Assembly: GCF_007859945.1 (NCBI RefSeq)
Contig: NZ_SJPQ01000001.1
Location: 1,178,001-1,242,000 of the forward strand
DNA length: 64,000 nt
Reading direction: 5' to 3'
Source: Pseudobythopirellula maris
Lineage (GTDB): Bacteria; Planctomycetota; Planctomycetia; Pirellulales; Lacipirellulaceae
Shown here piece after piece: positions 25,637 to 35,573 of the stretch. A program made the translations under genes and the position numbers. The stretch's first letter is position 1; every line of letters starts with the position of its first letter. Below the pieces are notes generated by a model. It worked only from the letters and a program-made list of their open reading frames with translations, ran no database searches and was not told the DNA's origin.

Positions 25637-27484
25637 ATGCGAATCGGCCTCTGTCTTGCCGCCTTGATGCTGGCCACCGGCTGCTCGAAACCGGCGCCGC
25701 CACCCGATCCGACCCCGCCCGCCGTGGACCAAGCTGCTGTCGACCAAGCTGCTATAGAAGAATTAGAAGAAGCCGCCGAAGACGAAGCCCCTGCGGCCGA
25801 TCCGGTCCCTGAGGTTTTAGCAGCGCCCAGCGACAACGACACCGCCGCCACCCCCGAGCCGGCGACGGCCGACGGCGAGAGAACGGCCGCTGAGACCACC
25901 CCAGATCTCACATCTGAGCCCGAGCCCGCGCCCGCCAACCGGGTCGTGATCCTCACCCCCGAGGGGCCGATGCTCGTCGACGTGCGGATCACGCTCGACG
26001 GGCGGCCGCACGGCTCGGGGGTCGACCGGCTTGTGGAGTTTGTGCTCGCCGCCGCAGACATGGACGGCGATGGCTACCCCAGCTGGGAAGAGCTCGCCGT
26101 GAACGAGGCGCTGCTATCCGGTCCGATCGGCCGATCGGCCGGGGCCGCACCGAACGCCGATGACTTCGACGCCGACCGCGACGGCCGCGTCGACCGCGCC
26201 GAGGCGCGGTCCTGGCTGCGGGGCGGCGCTGGAGCGGCCGCGTTGCGTCTGACCAGCTCACGGGCCTACGCCATCGACCCCCGCCGATCGCCCGTGTGGC
26301 GTGTGCTCGACTCCGACTCGAGCGGCGCTCTCTCGGCCGCCGAGATCGAGTCCGCCCCAACGCGTCTCGCCCGCCGCGACGTGAACGACAATCTGATCAT
26401 CGAACGCGACGAGCTGCTCTCGCTCGCAGACGTGATCGCCTCACGCGATCCCAACGCCGCCATGCAAGGGCCTGCCGACTACGGCGGCGACCACCACGCC
26501 GCCCTGCTGCTCGAGTCTTCGGACGACGCCCAGCGGTTCGGCTACGCCGCCACGCTGCTCTACGGCAAGGGCCGCTGGCTCACACCTTCGGGCTTCGGCC
26601 GCTTCGCCTCGCTCCACCGTGAACTGGACGCGGGGGGTGACGGGACCTTGTCGGATAGCGACTGGCGCGAGGTCACCAAGGCGCCCGCCCCCGCTTCGCT
26701 GCACATCGATTTTGGCCTAGGGGAGGGGGACGGTATTCAGCCTTTCCAGCCGCCCAGGCTCGAGCTCTTGCCTTCCGATCGGGCGCCCATCCGAGCGGAG
26801 ACCATGGCCCCGAACGCCGCCCTCGTTGCGATCGGCGGCGGCGAGTTGTTCTTCGCCGCCGTGGACGAGGCGCCCCAGGGCAACGCAACAGCCGAGGCGG
26901 CTGAGCTGTTTGCCCGACTCGACAGCGACGAGAATGGCTACGTCGACGCCGAAGAGGCGTTCGCCGCGGAGCAGATCGGTGGGCTGTTCGAAGCCTACGA
27001 CCAAGACGGCGATGGCCGCCTCGATTCCAAAGACATCGAGTCCTTGCTGCTCCTGGGTCGCGCGGCGTCGGCCAGCCAGGTGCGTGTCGTGGCGCACGAC
27101 CGTGGCGACGCGCTGTTTGCACGCCTCGACCAAAACGGCGACGGGCGACTCGGCGAACGCGAGGTAGCCGAAACCCCCCAGCGGCTGGCCGAGATCGACA
27201 CGAACGACGACGGGGGCATCTCGCTGCCCGAGTTGCCGTGGCGGATGACCTTCGCTTGCTACCGCACGGCTCGCGATCTCGGCGGCTTCGAAGAACCGGC
27301 GGTCGTTCGCTCAGCCGAGAACACGGGCGAGACCCCCGATTGGTTCGCCGGCGGCGACCTGAACGGAGACGGCGATTTAAGTCGCCAGGAGTTCTTCGGC
27401 CCGATCTCGCGTTTCGATCGCCTCGACCATAACGGCGACGGCTTCCTTGATGCGACCGAGGCTATCGAGCATTCGAGCGAATAG
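25637..27484 (+). CDS. EF-hand repeat lipoprotein
   Basis: 615 residues. A lipoprotein signal peptide (MRIGLCLAALMLATGC, lipobox ATGC) is followed by an acidic, Pro/Ala-rich linker. I count eleven EF-hand-like 12-residue loops, for example DMDGDGYPSWEE, DADRDGRVDRAE, DSDSSGALSAAE, DSDENGYVDAEE, DQDGDGRLDSKD, DQNGDGRLGERE, DTNDDGGISLPE, DLNGDGDLSRQE and DHNGDGFLDATE. Several are degenerate (DVNDNLIIERDE, DAGGDGTLSDSD). Ca2+ binding at the envelope is expected. Planctomycetes carry many such proteins; no enzymatic domain is seen. Confidence 0.9.
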   Translation: MRIGLCLAALMLATGCSKPAPPPDPTPPAVDQAAVDQAAIEELEEAAEDEAPAADPVPEVLAAPSDNDTAATPEPATADGERTAAETTPDLTSEPEPAPANRVVILTPEGPMLVDVRITLDGRPHGSGVDRLVEFVLAAADMDGDGYPSWEELAVNEALLSGPIGRSAGAAPNADDFDADRDGRVDRAEARSWLRGGAGAAALRLTSSRAYAIDPRRSPVWRVLDSDSSGALSAAEIESAPTRLARRDVNDNLIIERDELLSLADVIASRDPNAAMQGPADYGGDHHAALLLESSDDAQRFGYAATLLYGKGRWLTPSGFGRFASLHRELDAGGDGTLSDSDWREVTKAPAPASLHIDFGLGEGDGIQPFQPPRLELLPSDRAPIRAETMAPNAALVAIGGGELFFAAVDEAPQGNATAEAAELFARLDSDENGYVDAEEAFAAEQIGGLFEAYDQDGDGRLDSKDIESLLLLGRAASASQVRVVAHDRGDALFARLDQNGDGRLGEREVAETPQRLAEIDTNDDGGISLPELPWRMTFACYRTARDLGGFEEPAVVRSAENTGETPDWFAGGDLNGDGDLSRQEFFGPISRFDRLDHNGDGFLDATEAIEHSSE

Positions 27485-27493
27485 CGGGGGAGC

Positions 27494-27533
27494 ATAAAAA
27501 AAGCGTCCCCGGCGAGGTTCGCCGGGGACGCTT
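27494..27533 (-). terminator. Rho-independent terminator, minus strand
   Basis: A perfect 15-bp stem pairs 27501-27515 with 27519-27533 around a GGT loop. On the minus strand it is followed by seven T (27494-27500), so it terminates the gene ending at 27604. It also lies just after the + strand stop at 27484. Confidence 0.85.
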
Positions 27534-27603
27534 CGTTCAATCGATCTCATCGCGATGCAGCGCCGCATGGGATAGCGGCGACGGGCATCAGCGATACTTG
27601 GCC

Positions 27604-28461
27604 TCAGCGACGACGGGCGACCAAACCGGCCACAGCGGCCAGCAGGCCGAGCATGGCGGTCGTCGGCTCGGGCACCACGGGGGTGACGTCTCCGAGCGTC
27701 GTACCGATGCGGATCTCGTCGATAGCGAAGAAGGCGGCCGGACCGGCGCTATTCGAACCACCCGCGAACACGCGGATCTGGTTGAACAGGTAGTCGTGGT
27801 TGTTGCCATCCGCTTGGTTCAACTCCACGTCGGCGACGCCGAGCGGTCCGTCGAGGCTCGGGTTGACCCACATGCGGGCCACGTCGCTGCTGACGCCCGG
27901 GCCCTCGCCGTTCGTGTCGTCGGCGACAACGACCTCGAGCAGAATGAAGGCCTGCTCGGTGATCGGCGTGCTCGACTCCTCAAGGAAGTCGCCCGAGCCG
28001 TCCGAGAACGCCGCCCAGTTGTACTTCACGTCCGGCGAAGCGGTCGTGGTCTTGCCGGCGCCGAGACGCTCGTCGCCCGTGCTGTGGTGAATCTGGAAGC
28101 TGCTGGCGCGGATCACGTTCTCATCGAGCGTGGCGTGCGGCGACTGGCGCAGACCGACGAAGCTGATGTAGTAAGTACCAGCGCCGTAAGCGTCGTCGAG
28201 CAGGCGGTAAGAGTTCGAGCCCTCGAAAAGGGCCGAGTTGCCGGTGGTCGTCAGCGAGCCGTAACCGAGGCTTCCCGAGACAACTTCACCGGCGCCCCAG
28301 GAGCCGCCCCAGCCATCGCCGCCGTTCTGACCGCTCAGCGCGCCCGGATCGTAGTCGAACCCTTCGTAAGCGAGCAACTCGGCCGAGGCGTCGTTGGTCA
28401 TGGCCAGCGTGGCGGCGAGCGCCGCAGCGCATGCCGACAGTTTGATGTAACGTCCTATCAT
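27604..28461 (-). CDS. PEP-CTERM exported protein, YEGFDY family
   Basis: 285 residues with a signal peptide MIGRYIKLSACAAALAATL and then NDASAE. The mature part begins LLAYEGFDYDPGALSGQNGG followed by DGWGGSWGAGE, and ends with FFAIDEIRIGTTLGDV, a lectin-like jelly-roll pattern. The C-terminus is VVPEPTTAMLGLLAAVAGL followed by VARRR. It is paralogous to the gene at 29973, which has the same opening and the same AIDEIRIGT strand but adds a dockerin-like repeat. It is followed by a strong terminator. Ligand unknown. Confidence 0.87.
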   Translation of the reverse strand: MIGRYIKLSACAAALAATLAMTNDASAELLAYEGFDYDPGALSGQNGGDGWGGSWGAGEVVSGSLGYGSLTTTGNSALFEGSNSYRLLDDAYGAGTYYISFVGLRQSPHATLDENVIRASSFQIHHSTGDERLGAGKTTTASPDVKYNWAAFSDGSGDFLEESSTPITEQAFILLEVVVADDTNGEGPGVSSDVARMWVNPSLDGPLGVADVELNQADGNNHDYLFNQIRVFAGGSNSAGPAAFFAIDEIRIGTTLGDVTPVVPEPTTAMLGLLAAVAGLVARRR

Positions 28462-29972
28462 TAGAAGTAACTCCAGGTGAAGAGGTGTAACGCCGCGCTA
28501 TGAGGTCAATGACTGTAAGTCAGTCGGGTCCCCCCCCCTGGGGTCTCGCATCGCTAATCAAAATCAGCTAGATGCGCCCACAGTCGCGACAAAAAAGACT
28601 CTCGGTCAAAGATAAGTGCCGCCGTGACCAAGCTTCGTATAGCTGCGGAAACGACCTTTATAAGTTACCTAGGCGTGGCGGGGCTTGTCGACTGGAATAA
28701 TAATAATTTTGTATATTCTTTCCCACAATTTTGCAGAGCTGTGTGATCCGACCTTGGACGCTACGCGTATGTCCCCGCACGCATAGCGGTAATGGCCCAA
28801 CAAGCTAAAGAGCATGCCTGGCTTTCAAACAGAAGCGGATTCAATGGCCAATCAGATGAGAAACCGGGGCAGAATGACCAAGCCTTCTGCCGCTGCCCCT
28901 GTCCTGTTTCAAGGCTTTGACCGCCCCGCCATAGAAGCATCAATGGAGGGACAAGGGGCACACGCTGCGACGTCTTGCCGGGAGGCATTTTAGGGTTCTC
29001 CGCAGCTAACAGCCGCTAAAGCTGTTGATCGCAAATCAGGCCATGCCAGCGGGTCGTTCGTCCCTGACCAGGACTCGACAAGCCCTAAAAGACAGCTCCA
29101 AGGCGCCATTCGCCCGAAACGGGAAACGAGGGCCCCTCAGATTGTCTCAATAGGCACTTTTTACCGGGCGTTTTTGCGAGATTTAGGTATTGCGTTTAGA
29201 TGCCTGCCCAGATTAGTCTGGGGAAGTCGGCTATTGCCGTTCGGCAGCTTCCGCCTAAGGGCGGACCCTGAAGAGCAGCTAACTTTTCGCTTTAGCTCGT
29301 CAGATTACGGAACAAAGCGTTCGATGTGCGGCATCCGGTTGGAAATCTCCGGCCGGCATTTCAAGCAACGGCGGATCGACCGCCGCAACACCTATCCAAG
29401 CGACTTTGTCGAGGCGCGTACCCAATTCAATCCAGTCAATTAATCCCGTTTGGGGATTCTTGCTGAGTTTTGGTATCGGCCATCACTAAGGTGCGCCATG
29501 ACTTTGGTGCATGCGCTCCAAGGGTGATGAACAACGGCTTGATTCGCCCCGCTTCGACCAGTCGTTAAGGACACCTTGTTGTCACACACCTTGCGTGTAC
29601 TGAAGTAGACCCACCCGGCGTAACGACAGCGACTCCTATAGCGGTTCACCGTCTAAAGCACAACCTCGCTCGGCGCACCACGCCGGGCATACCGTGCGTA
29701 GAAGTGAAAATTTTCGCCCAATAAACGCTTGCCTAACGAGCGTGTTTGGGAATTTGTAGACATAATCTTTAGAAACACGTAGTTTACATACACAGTGCGG
29801 ACGCGGGCGGTTGCTCTGCCCACGGACTCTTCCAATTCAGCGATTACGATGACGTTCGGCGTTGTCCTCGGCGGACTTTCCCCTCGCTTACAACCGGTAT
29901 TCGAACCGGTTGGCTTGCGCGAGGGGAGTCTTCGACCGCAGCGTCGGCTCGGCAATCTGGAGAATGAATTCG
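28462..29972. other. Long intergenic region without a supported gene
   Basis: About 1.5 kb between two divergent YEGFDY paralogues, poorer in GC than the rest (notably 28600-28740 and 29640-29800). Short open frames at 29174-29443 and elsewhere have no ribosome site or recognisable sequence. The ends presumably hold the promoters of both paralogues. Possibly remains of decayed genes or an untranslated RNA; nothing specific can be supported. Confidence 0.45.
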
Positions 29973-31058
29973 ATGAAATTGACACCTGCTGTCTTTTGTC
30001 TCATGGGCTGCCTGATCGCCTTGGCCCCCACGGGCGCCCGGGCCGACATCCTCGCCTACGAGGGGTTTGATTATCCCGAAGGAAACCTCATCGGCCAGAA
30101 CGGCGGCTACGGCTGGGATGGCGGCTGGAGCAGCGGCGGCGACGCCGTGGTTGTCGCCGGCAGCCTAGCCTACAACGACGGCTCGACCGACCTGCCGACC
30201 TTCGGCAACCATGCCTTGATCGGTGGTGCAAGCGGCTCGGCCTCGCCGGTCCGGAACATGACTTCCAATCTCGGTCTCGAGGCTGGCACCTACTGGATGA
30301 GCTTTATCGGTGAGCGGCAAACGCCGCACGAAACCGCGGCCGACAACTTCACGCGAGCCGCCATCTTTCAAGCGCGACTCGGTGGAACCGAGCAATTCAG
30401 CGTCGGCAAGTCCACGCGATCGGATGTGGAAGAGTGGGGCGTTTACAGCGGGATCGATATCGATGGCACTTCGGACTACTCCGACATCTCACAATCGGAA
30501 TTGGTGTTCTCTTTGATCAAGGTGGACATCGTCGGCGGCGATGACGGCGTGATGGACGATTCGCTCAGCGTGTGGTTCAACCCCATACTCGATCCGATGG
30601 CGGCTCTCGGCGCTCCTGACGTATCGAACGTCGGCGTCGATGACTACCAATTCGATGGGTTCCGCGTCTTCACGGGTGGCTCAAACGCTTCGGGCCTTTA
30701 CGCCCAAATGGCGATCGACGAGATCCGCATCGGCACCGAACGCGAAGATGTGGTGACCTCCTTTATCTTCAAGGAAGGCGACACCAACGGCGATGGCGTG
30801 GTCAATGCGACGGACCTGACTCCCATCAGGACGAACTACCGCCAGATGGTTGACTTCCGCAGCGAGGGCGACCTGAACGGAGATGGCCAGGTGACTTTCA
30901 CCGACTTTCGACAGTTCAAGACCGGTCTGCTCGCCGAAGGGGGTTCGCTCTCGGAACTGAACATCAGCTTCCTCAGCGTGCCCGAGCCAGCCACATGGTG
31001 CCTCGCAGCAATCGCTGGTTTATTGCTCAGCCGGCGCGGCGTGAAGTCTTTGCAGTAA
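29973..31058 (+). CDS. PEP-CTERM exported protein, YEGFDY family, with dockerin-like repeat
   Basis: 361 residues. The ATG at 29973 is preferred because GGAGA lies 9 nt upstream and the signal peptide starts there (MKLTPAVFCLMGCLIALAP to ARAD). The mature protein opens ILAYEGFDYPEGNLIGQNGG and contains MAIDEIRIGTEREDV, both shared with the gene at 27604. It adds a second-class dockerin-like repeat, GDTNGDGVVNATDLTPIR, then RSEGDLNGDGQVTFTDF, and a SVPEPATWCLAAIAGLLLSR tail. The same repeat class occurs in the proteins at 3243 and 31300. Confidence 0.87.
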   Translation: MKLTPAVFCLMGCLIALAPTGARADILAYEGFDYPEGNLIGQNGGYGWDGGWSSGGDAVVVAGSLAYNDGSTDLPTFGNHALIGGASGSASPVRNMTSNLGLEAGTYWMSFIGERQTPHETAADNFTRAAIFQARLGGTEQFSVGKSTRSDVEEWGVYSGIDIDGTSDYSDISQSELVFSLIKVDIVGGDDGVMDDSLSVWFNPILDPMAALGAPDVSNVGVDDYQFDGFRVFTGGSNASGLYAQMAIDEIRIGTEREDVVTSFIFKEGDTNGDGVVNATDLTPIRTNYRQMVDFRSEGDLNGDGQVTFTDFRQFKTGLLAEGGSLSELNISFLSVPEPATWCLAAIAGLLLSRRGVKSLQ

Positions 31059-31299
31059 CCGCTGACCTGTATCGGAGGCTCCTCCAGAGCGATCGCTTTA
31101 ATTCGTTTGCTAGAGGCGTCTTCTGCTGTGAACTCGATAACCCAGAGCTGTAGCACCCCAATGCATTCAGCTTTCTGATAGTGAACTCGATCAAATTTAC
31201 GAATGACACCAATCGTTGCGTGACCCGTACAACTCAGCCTCCAGGTTAAGCTGGGCTCCGCTACCCACGGAAACACGCATCTCAACGAGGAAACCGACA

Positions 31300-32247
31300 A
31301 TGACCATCAACTGGCAAAACTCCTTGTTCACGGCTGGGACGCGGGCGCTTGTATTCGCCATCGCAACGCTTTTCATGGCGTCTATCGCTCATGCGACCGT
31401 CACGGTCACCGACCCCACCGCGACGTTGCCCGACCCGATGGGCGAAGACGTGTCGGTTTACACCCACAACCCTTACGACGAGGGTAAAAGCACTGCCGCA
31501 CGCAATATCGCCACGACGGGCGATGGCCAGCGCAACCTCCGGCAGACCTTCCAATTGAGCGACACGATCAACGTGGGAGAGATCATCCTGTCGCTCCACG
31601 TCGAAAGGCCGTCCGATGGTCTGAATCTTCGCATCTACGAAGTGGAGGATATCGCGGCGGCGTCTTGGAGCCCTTCGGGCGCGCCGATCTACCAATTCAG
31701 CTTCGAAGAGCTCATCAACACAACGGACTGGATGAGCATCGCGTTCTCCGGCGGTGATGTCTTCACGCTCGAGCAGCGCGACACGGGCACCCAAGGCTAC
31801 GGTTTTGAGTTCTCCGACGCACAGAACGCCAACGGCGCCAACCTGGGCGCCATTCGTTACAACAACGACGGCATGGACGCTTACGCCGCAGGATCATGGT
31901 ACCCCGAGGGGGGTGGGAGAGAAGCTTCGCGTGACATGGGTCTCTACATCATCGGCACGGCTGCGGAGTCGGGCCTTCCCGGCGATGTCGACGGAAGCGG
32001 CGTCATCGACCTTGCTGACCTGCAACTCATCGCCGATCACTTCCGTCAGGGAGTCTCCTCACGTGCGGAGGGAGACCTCACCAACGACGGGTTTGTGGAC
32101 TTTGACGACTTCGACCAGTGGAAACAGAATTACGGCGGCTCGCTCGCTGAGGTGAACCTCAATTTCCTCAGTGTCCCAGAGCCGGCCGCCCTGTCGCTGC
32201 TGTTTGCCATGGCTGGCTTGCTGACCTTGCTGCGTCGCAGCCGCTGA
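31300..32247 (+). CDS. PEP-CTERM exported protein with dockerin-like repeat
   Basis: 315 residues from the ATG at 31300 (GAGG 9 nt upstream). Signal peptide to SIAHATV. The body (QTFQLSDTINVGEIILSLHV, NLRIYEVEDI) looks like a beta-sandwich; no family is assigned. A dockerin-like repeat of the RAEGDL class follows (GDVDGSGVIDLADLQLIADH; RAEGDLTNDGFVDFDDFDQW), then SVPEPAALSLLFAMAGL and LLRRSR. It directly follows the related-tail gene at 29973 and probably acts at the envelope. Function unknown. Confidence 0.85.
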   Translation: MTINWQNSLFTAGTRALVFAIATLFMASIAHATVTVTDPTATLPDPMGEDVSVYTHNPYDEGKSTAARNIATTGDGQRNLRQTFQLSDTINVGEIILSLHVERPSDGLNLRIYEVEDIAAASWSPSGAPIYQFSFEELINTTDWMSIAFSGGDVFTLEQRDTGTQGYGFEFSDAQNANGANLGAIRYNNDGMDAYAAGSWYPEGGGREASRDMGLYIIGTAAESGLPGDVDGSGVIDLADLQLIADHFRQGVSSRAEGDLTNDGFVDFDDFDQWKQNYGGSLAEVNLNFLSVPEPAALSLLFAMAGLLTLLRRSR

Positions 32248-32351
32248 AGCCCGCAGCGATCGCTCAATTGCTGCTAGACCAACTCTTCTTCCAAGAGAAC
32301 CCCGGCAGTATTACCACAATTACGACTCACCCGAACCTGACGGCAACTTTG

Positions 32352-34304
32352 ATGGAATACCTCATCCAACACGTTCCCTGCTCTCGCCTTCGGAACGCTA
32401 TTTGTGTGGTTGGGACTCTGGCCGCTTGCTTGCTTGCATTTAGCCCGGTAGCCCAAGCACAAACCCAATACACGTTCCGGAATCCGAATTCCAACGTCAA
32501 TCCATTGCCGGCGCCCGCCGGCCCGGATGGCGACTACAACGATCCGGACAACTGGTGGGAAAGCCCCTCCCCGGGGGTGCATAACAATTTCGTCCCCGAC
32601 GTGTCGTTCGACGAACAAGCCTTCATCGAGCATGGCGGAGTCGCCTACCTCGACGAGCAGGCGGATGGCGATCCCACCCGTGTGGTGGTCGGCAACGCTG
32701 GAGGATCCACGGGCGGCCTCGAGATCCGCAATGGTGGCGTCCTGAATATCGTGATCGGAGCGAGTTCGCCCGGTGAACTCACGATTGGCAACACCAGCGG
32801 TAACTCGACGAGTTCGGTCACCATCCTTCCGGGAGGCACCCTCACCGCAGAGGGGGGCATCTCACTCCGCGCGGGAGATAACAACATCCTTCGCGTCGGC
32901 GACACCAGCGGCGCCGCTGCGAACCTCGAATCGCTCGGCAATTCCTCAGTGACGCTCCGCGCTCTCACTCAGGTGTACCCCAACGCCAATTTCACGACGG
33001 GCGGCAACGTCTCGTTTAGTGATTCGAGCACTTACCAGGTCGAGGTGATGGGAGCCAGCTCGAACGGCTCGATCTCAGCAGGCGTCAACGCCAACCTGAA
33101 CGGCATGCTCAACCTCAACTTCAACGGACACACGCCCGCCGCCGGCGAGTCATGGTCCGTTATGCAAGCCAATAATATTTTTGGCGATTTCGACTCCTAC
33201 ACGACCAACGTGCCCCTCGCCACCAACGAAACCGTGGTGCTGTCGCAGTCCGATTTGGGTGGCGGACGTACCTCGCTCAACGCCTCGATCGAAGAGGTTC
33301 TCGTGTTGCAGGTGAACCGCAACACCGGTGCGATGACGATCACGCATCCCGGCTCCACGTCGATCGCGTTCGACGGCTACTTCGTCGGCTCGGACGAGGG
33401 CGCCCTCGTGGACAACGCCAGCGAGTGGACCAGCCTCAACGAGTCGGGCCAATACGGCGCTGACTGGGTCGAGACCGCGCAAACCGCTAACAACATCGCC
33501 GAGTTGAAAGTTGGCGCCGACGCCACGTTCAGCGGCGACATCGCGCTCGGCAACCTCTACGACGCTCTCGCGGGGGACTTTGGCCAGTCGAACGAGAATC
33601 TGTCGTTCGGTTACCGCCGCGCTTCGGACGGCACCGAGTTCCCCGGCGTGGTGGAATACGTGGGCGACAAGATCAACTCGCTTGTGCTCTACGTTGACCC
33701 GACCGGCTCGGGCGACGCGATCCTCCGCAACGCCTCGGACACCGCGGTGCAGATCGACGGTTACGAGATCCTCTCGGACGAAGGCTCGCTCTCCACGGCC
33801 GGCTGGGACAGCCTTGACGATCAGGATGACCAGGCGAACGATTGGCTAGAGGCGCTCGACATCAGCTCGAACCTGCTCGCCGAATTCGACTCGGAGGGTT
33901 TCACCGAGCTCGCCCCGGGGGCGACGTTCAACCTCGGCCCGCTGTTTAGCGGTGGCGCCCAAGACCTCGATTTCAACTTCTTGATGATGGGTCAAGAGGA
34001 CGGTATGGCTGGTGTGGTGCTCTACGAGGCCTTCGCCACCCCCGGTGACTACGACCAAGACGGCGACGTCGACATGGACGACTACGACTTCTGGGTCGCT
34101 CACTTCAACGAGTCGAATGGCATTGGCCTGCAAGCCGACGGCAACCTGAACGGGGTGGTCGACGCCGCCGACTTCACGGTCTGGCGCGACAACCTGCAAG
34201 AGATGGCTAGCTCGTCGAATTCGACGTCGATACCCGAGCCCGCTGCAGCTCTGCTGAGCTTGATGGCGATCGTGGCTGCGGGCGCCGCCCGGCGTCGCGG
34301 CTGA
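32352..34304 (+). CDS. PEP-CTERM/dockerin-type exported protein with two lamin-tail-like modules
   Basis: 650 residues; the ATG at 32352 leads to a signal peptide ending PVAQAQT. The N-terminal part has autotransporter-style repeats ([39 protein letters not shown]). Two modules of the type in the genes at 1261 and 4376 follow: [14 protein letters not shown] to NNIAELKVG, and [19 protein letters not shown] to LLAEFDSEG. Two Ca2+ repeats occur ([35 protein letters not shown]), here in the order opposite to most neighbours, then [19 protein letters not shown] and ARRRG. Function unknown; surface display inferred. Confidence 0.87.
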   Translation: MEYLIQHVPCSRLRNAICVVGTLAACLLAFSPVAQAQTQYTFRNPNSNVNPLPAPAGPDGDYNDPDNWWESPSPGVHNNFVPDVSFDEQAFIEHGGVAYLDEQADGDPTRVVVGNAGGSTGGLEIRNGGVLNIVIGASSPGELTIGNTSGNSTSSVTILPGGTLTAEGGISLRAGDNNILRVGDTSGAAANLESLGNSSVTLRALTQVYPNANFTTGGNVSFSDSSTYQVEVMGASSNGSISAGVNANLNGMLNLNFNGHTPAAGESWSVMQANNIFGDFDSYTTNVPLATNETVVLSQSDLGGGRTSLNASIEEVLVLQVNRNTGAMTITHPGSTSIAFDGYFVGSDEGALVDNASEWTSLNESGQYGADWVETAQTANNIAELKVGADATFSGDIALGNLYDALAGDFGQSNENLSFGYRRASDGTEFPGVVEYVGDKINSLVLYVDPTGSGDAILRNASDTAVQIDGYEILSDEGSLSTAGWDSLDDQDDQANDWLEALDISSNLLAEFDSEGFTELAPGATFNLGPLFSGGAQDLDFNFLMMGQEDGMAGVVLYEAFATPGDYDQDGDVDMDDYDFWVAHFNESNGIGLQADGNLNGVVDAADFTVWRDNLQEMASSSNSTSIPEPAAALLSLMAIVAAGAARRRG

Positions 34305-34419
34305 GGCGGCACGGATACTTTGCGGCCAGCAACGGCCAGGAACAGGCAACCACGCCCGCGACCAGCGGGCAATCATTTCTAAGAGGTACGGAAAAGTGTT
34401 AAACGCCGGAGGCTACGGA

Positions 34420-35436
34420 ATGTCAAAATCGACCCAAAGGGGCTTCACGCTGGTGGAGCTGCTAGTGGTGATCGCCATTATCGGCATCTTGGTGGCGTTG
34501 CTGTTGCCGGCCGTGCAGTCGGCACGCGAGGCCGCTCGACGCTCGCAGTGCTTGAACAACTGCAAGCAGCTGGGGCTGGCGGTGCACATGTACCACGACG
34601 CGACTAAACACTTGCCCCCGAGCCGGATCGATCCGAATGGTCGAATGACATGGGCCGCCGTGATCTTGCCCTACATGGAGGCTGGTAATATCGCCGATCT
34701 GATGGACATCAACGACGTGTTCGATAACCAATCCCAGCAGTTCCGATTCGCGCCGGTCGCAACTTTCTTGTGCCCGTCCCGGTCGCATGAACCGTCTCTG
34801 AATTATCTCGATAGCGAGCAAATCCCCAACCTGGTCAGCCCAACGGGAGCACCTGTCACTGTCACTGGCAGCGGCTCGGAGAAGGGGATCCGTGGTGATT
34901 ACGCGTGTATTAGTAGCACGTGGCGTCATGCGAAAGGGAAGTACCCAGAGTACCTCGACGGCGCGATTGTTCAGCGTAAGGAAGTAGGAGACCGTTTTGT
35001 AGATCGCCTTTCGCTGTCGAAGATCAGCGACGGCACCTCGAACACACTTATGCTGGGCGAGAACTCCAATTGGATGTCACTCAGCGTGTCAATCTACAAC
35101 GGCGACTTCAACCCGGGGTCGATCTTGGGCACCGCTGCTCCCACACATGTTTTTTCACTCTTCCCCGGCGGAACGCGTGGCGTTCCCTCGGATCTGAGAA
35201 ATTCCATCCAGGGCGGTGGGATTGCCCAGGATAAGTGGCAGTACCAGTCGGATGATTGTGACCCTGACGCCAGCGGTGGTTGCCGTGCGTGGTTTGGTAG
35301 TGATCACGTGGGGATCGTGAACGTCACGCTCTGCGACGGCAGTAGCCGATCGATGAAGAAGGACGCCGACCTAGCTTTCCTTGAGGATTTCGTCACCCGC
35401 GCGGGGGAAGAAGTCGTTAACACCAGTGACCTATGA
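34420..35436 (+). CDS. DUF1559 type IV pilin-like protein
   Basis: 338 residues. The ATG at 34420 has GGAGG 7 nt upstream; a GTG at 34396 is the alternative. The prepilin-type N-terminus is [17 protein letters not shown] with Gly8, Phe9 and Glu13, followed by [20 protein letters not shown], the same junction seen at the left edge of the window. The DUF1559 body has [32 protein letters not shown] and, near the end, [19 protein letters not shown]. These proteins are probably processed by prepilin peptidase and assembled or anchored at the inner membrane; their function is unknown. Confidence 0.92.
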   Translation: MSKSTQRGFTLVELLVVIAIIGILVALLLPAVQSAREAARRSQCLNNCKQLGLAVHMYHDATKHLPPSRIDPNGRMTWAAVILPYMEAGNIADLMDINDVFDNQSQQFRFAPVATFLCPSRSHEPSLNYLDSEQIPNLVSPTGAPVTVTGSGSEKGIRGDYACISSTWRHAKGKYPEYLDGAIVQRKEVGDRFVDRLSLSKISDGTSNTLMLGENSNWMSLSVSIYNGDFNPGSILGTAAPTHVFSLFPGGTRGVPSDLRNSIQGGGIAQDKWQYQSDDCDPDASGGCRAWFGSDHVGIVNVTLCDGSSRSMKKDADLAFLEDFVTRAGEEVVNTSDL

Positions 35437-35517
35437 GGCTTCGTGCTCTCCCCGGATGAATCCGGGCGATCGCACTGGGCGCGTCTACTCCTAAGACACA
35501 CAGCATTTGAGCTTCTC

Positions 35518-35550
35518 AGCGGCAGCGATCCGACTCGGATCGCTGCCGCT
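35518..35550. terminator. Strong hairpin, possible terminator
   Basis: A perfect 15-bp inverted repeat pairs 35518-35532 with 35536-35550 around ACT. It lies 82 bp after the DUF1559 stop and 24 bp before the next start. There is no T tract, so it may be a processing or attenuation hairpin rather than a true terminator. Confidence 0.5.
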
Positions 35551-35573
35551 AGCGCACCCCGGAACAGGCGAAC

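Noticed and set aside
29174-29443. 89-residue open frame in the long gap
   Set aside because: No ribosome site, no recognisable sequence, unusual composition; cannot be distinguished from chance.
28462-29972. tRNA or rRNA gene in the long gap
   Set aside because: No clover-leaf with a conserved GTTCRA-type T loop or rRNA segment could be found by eye.
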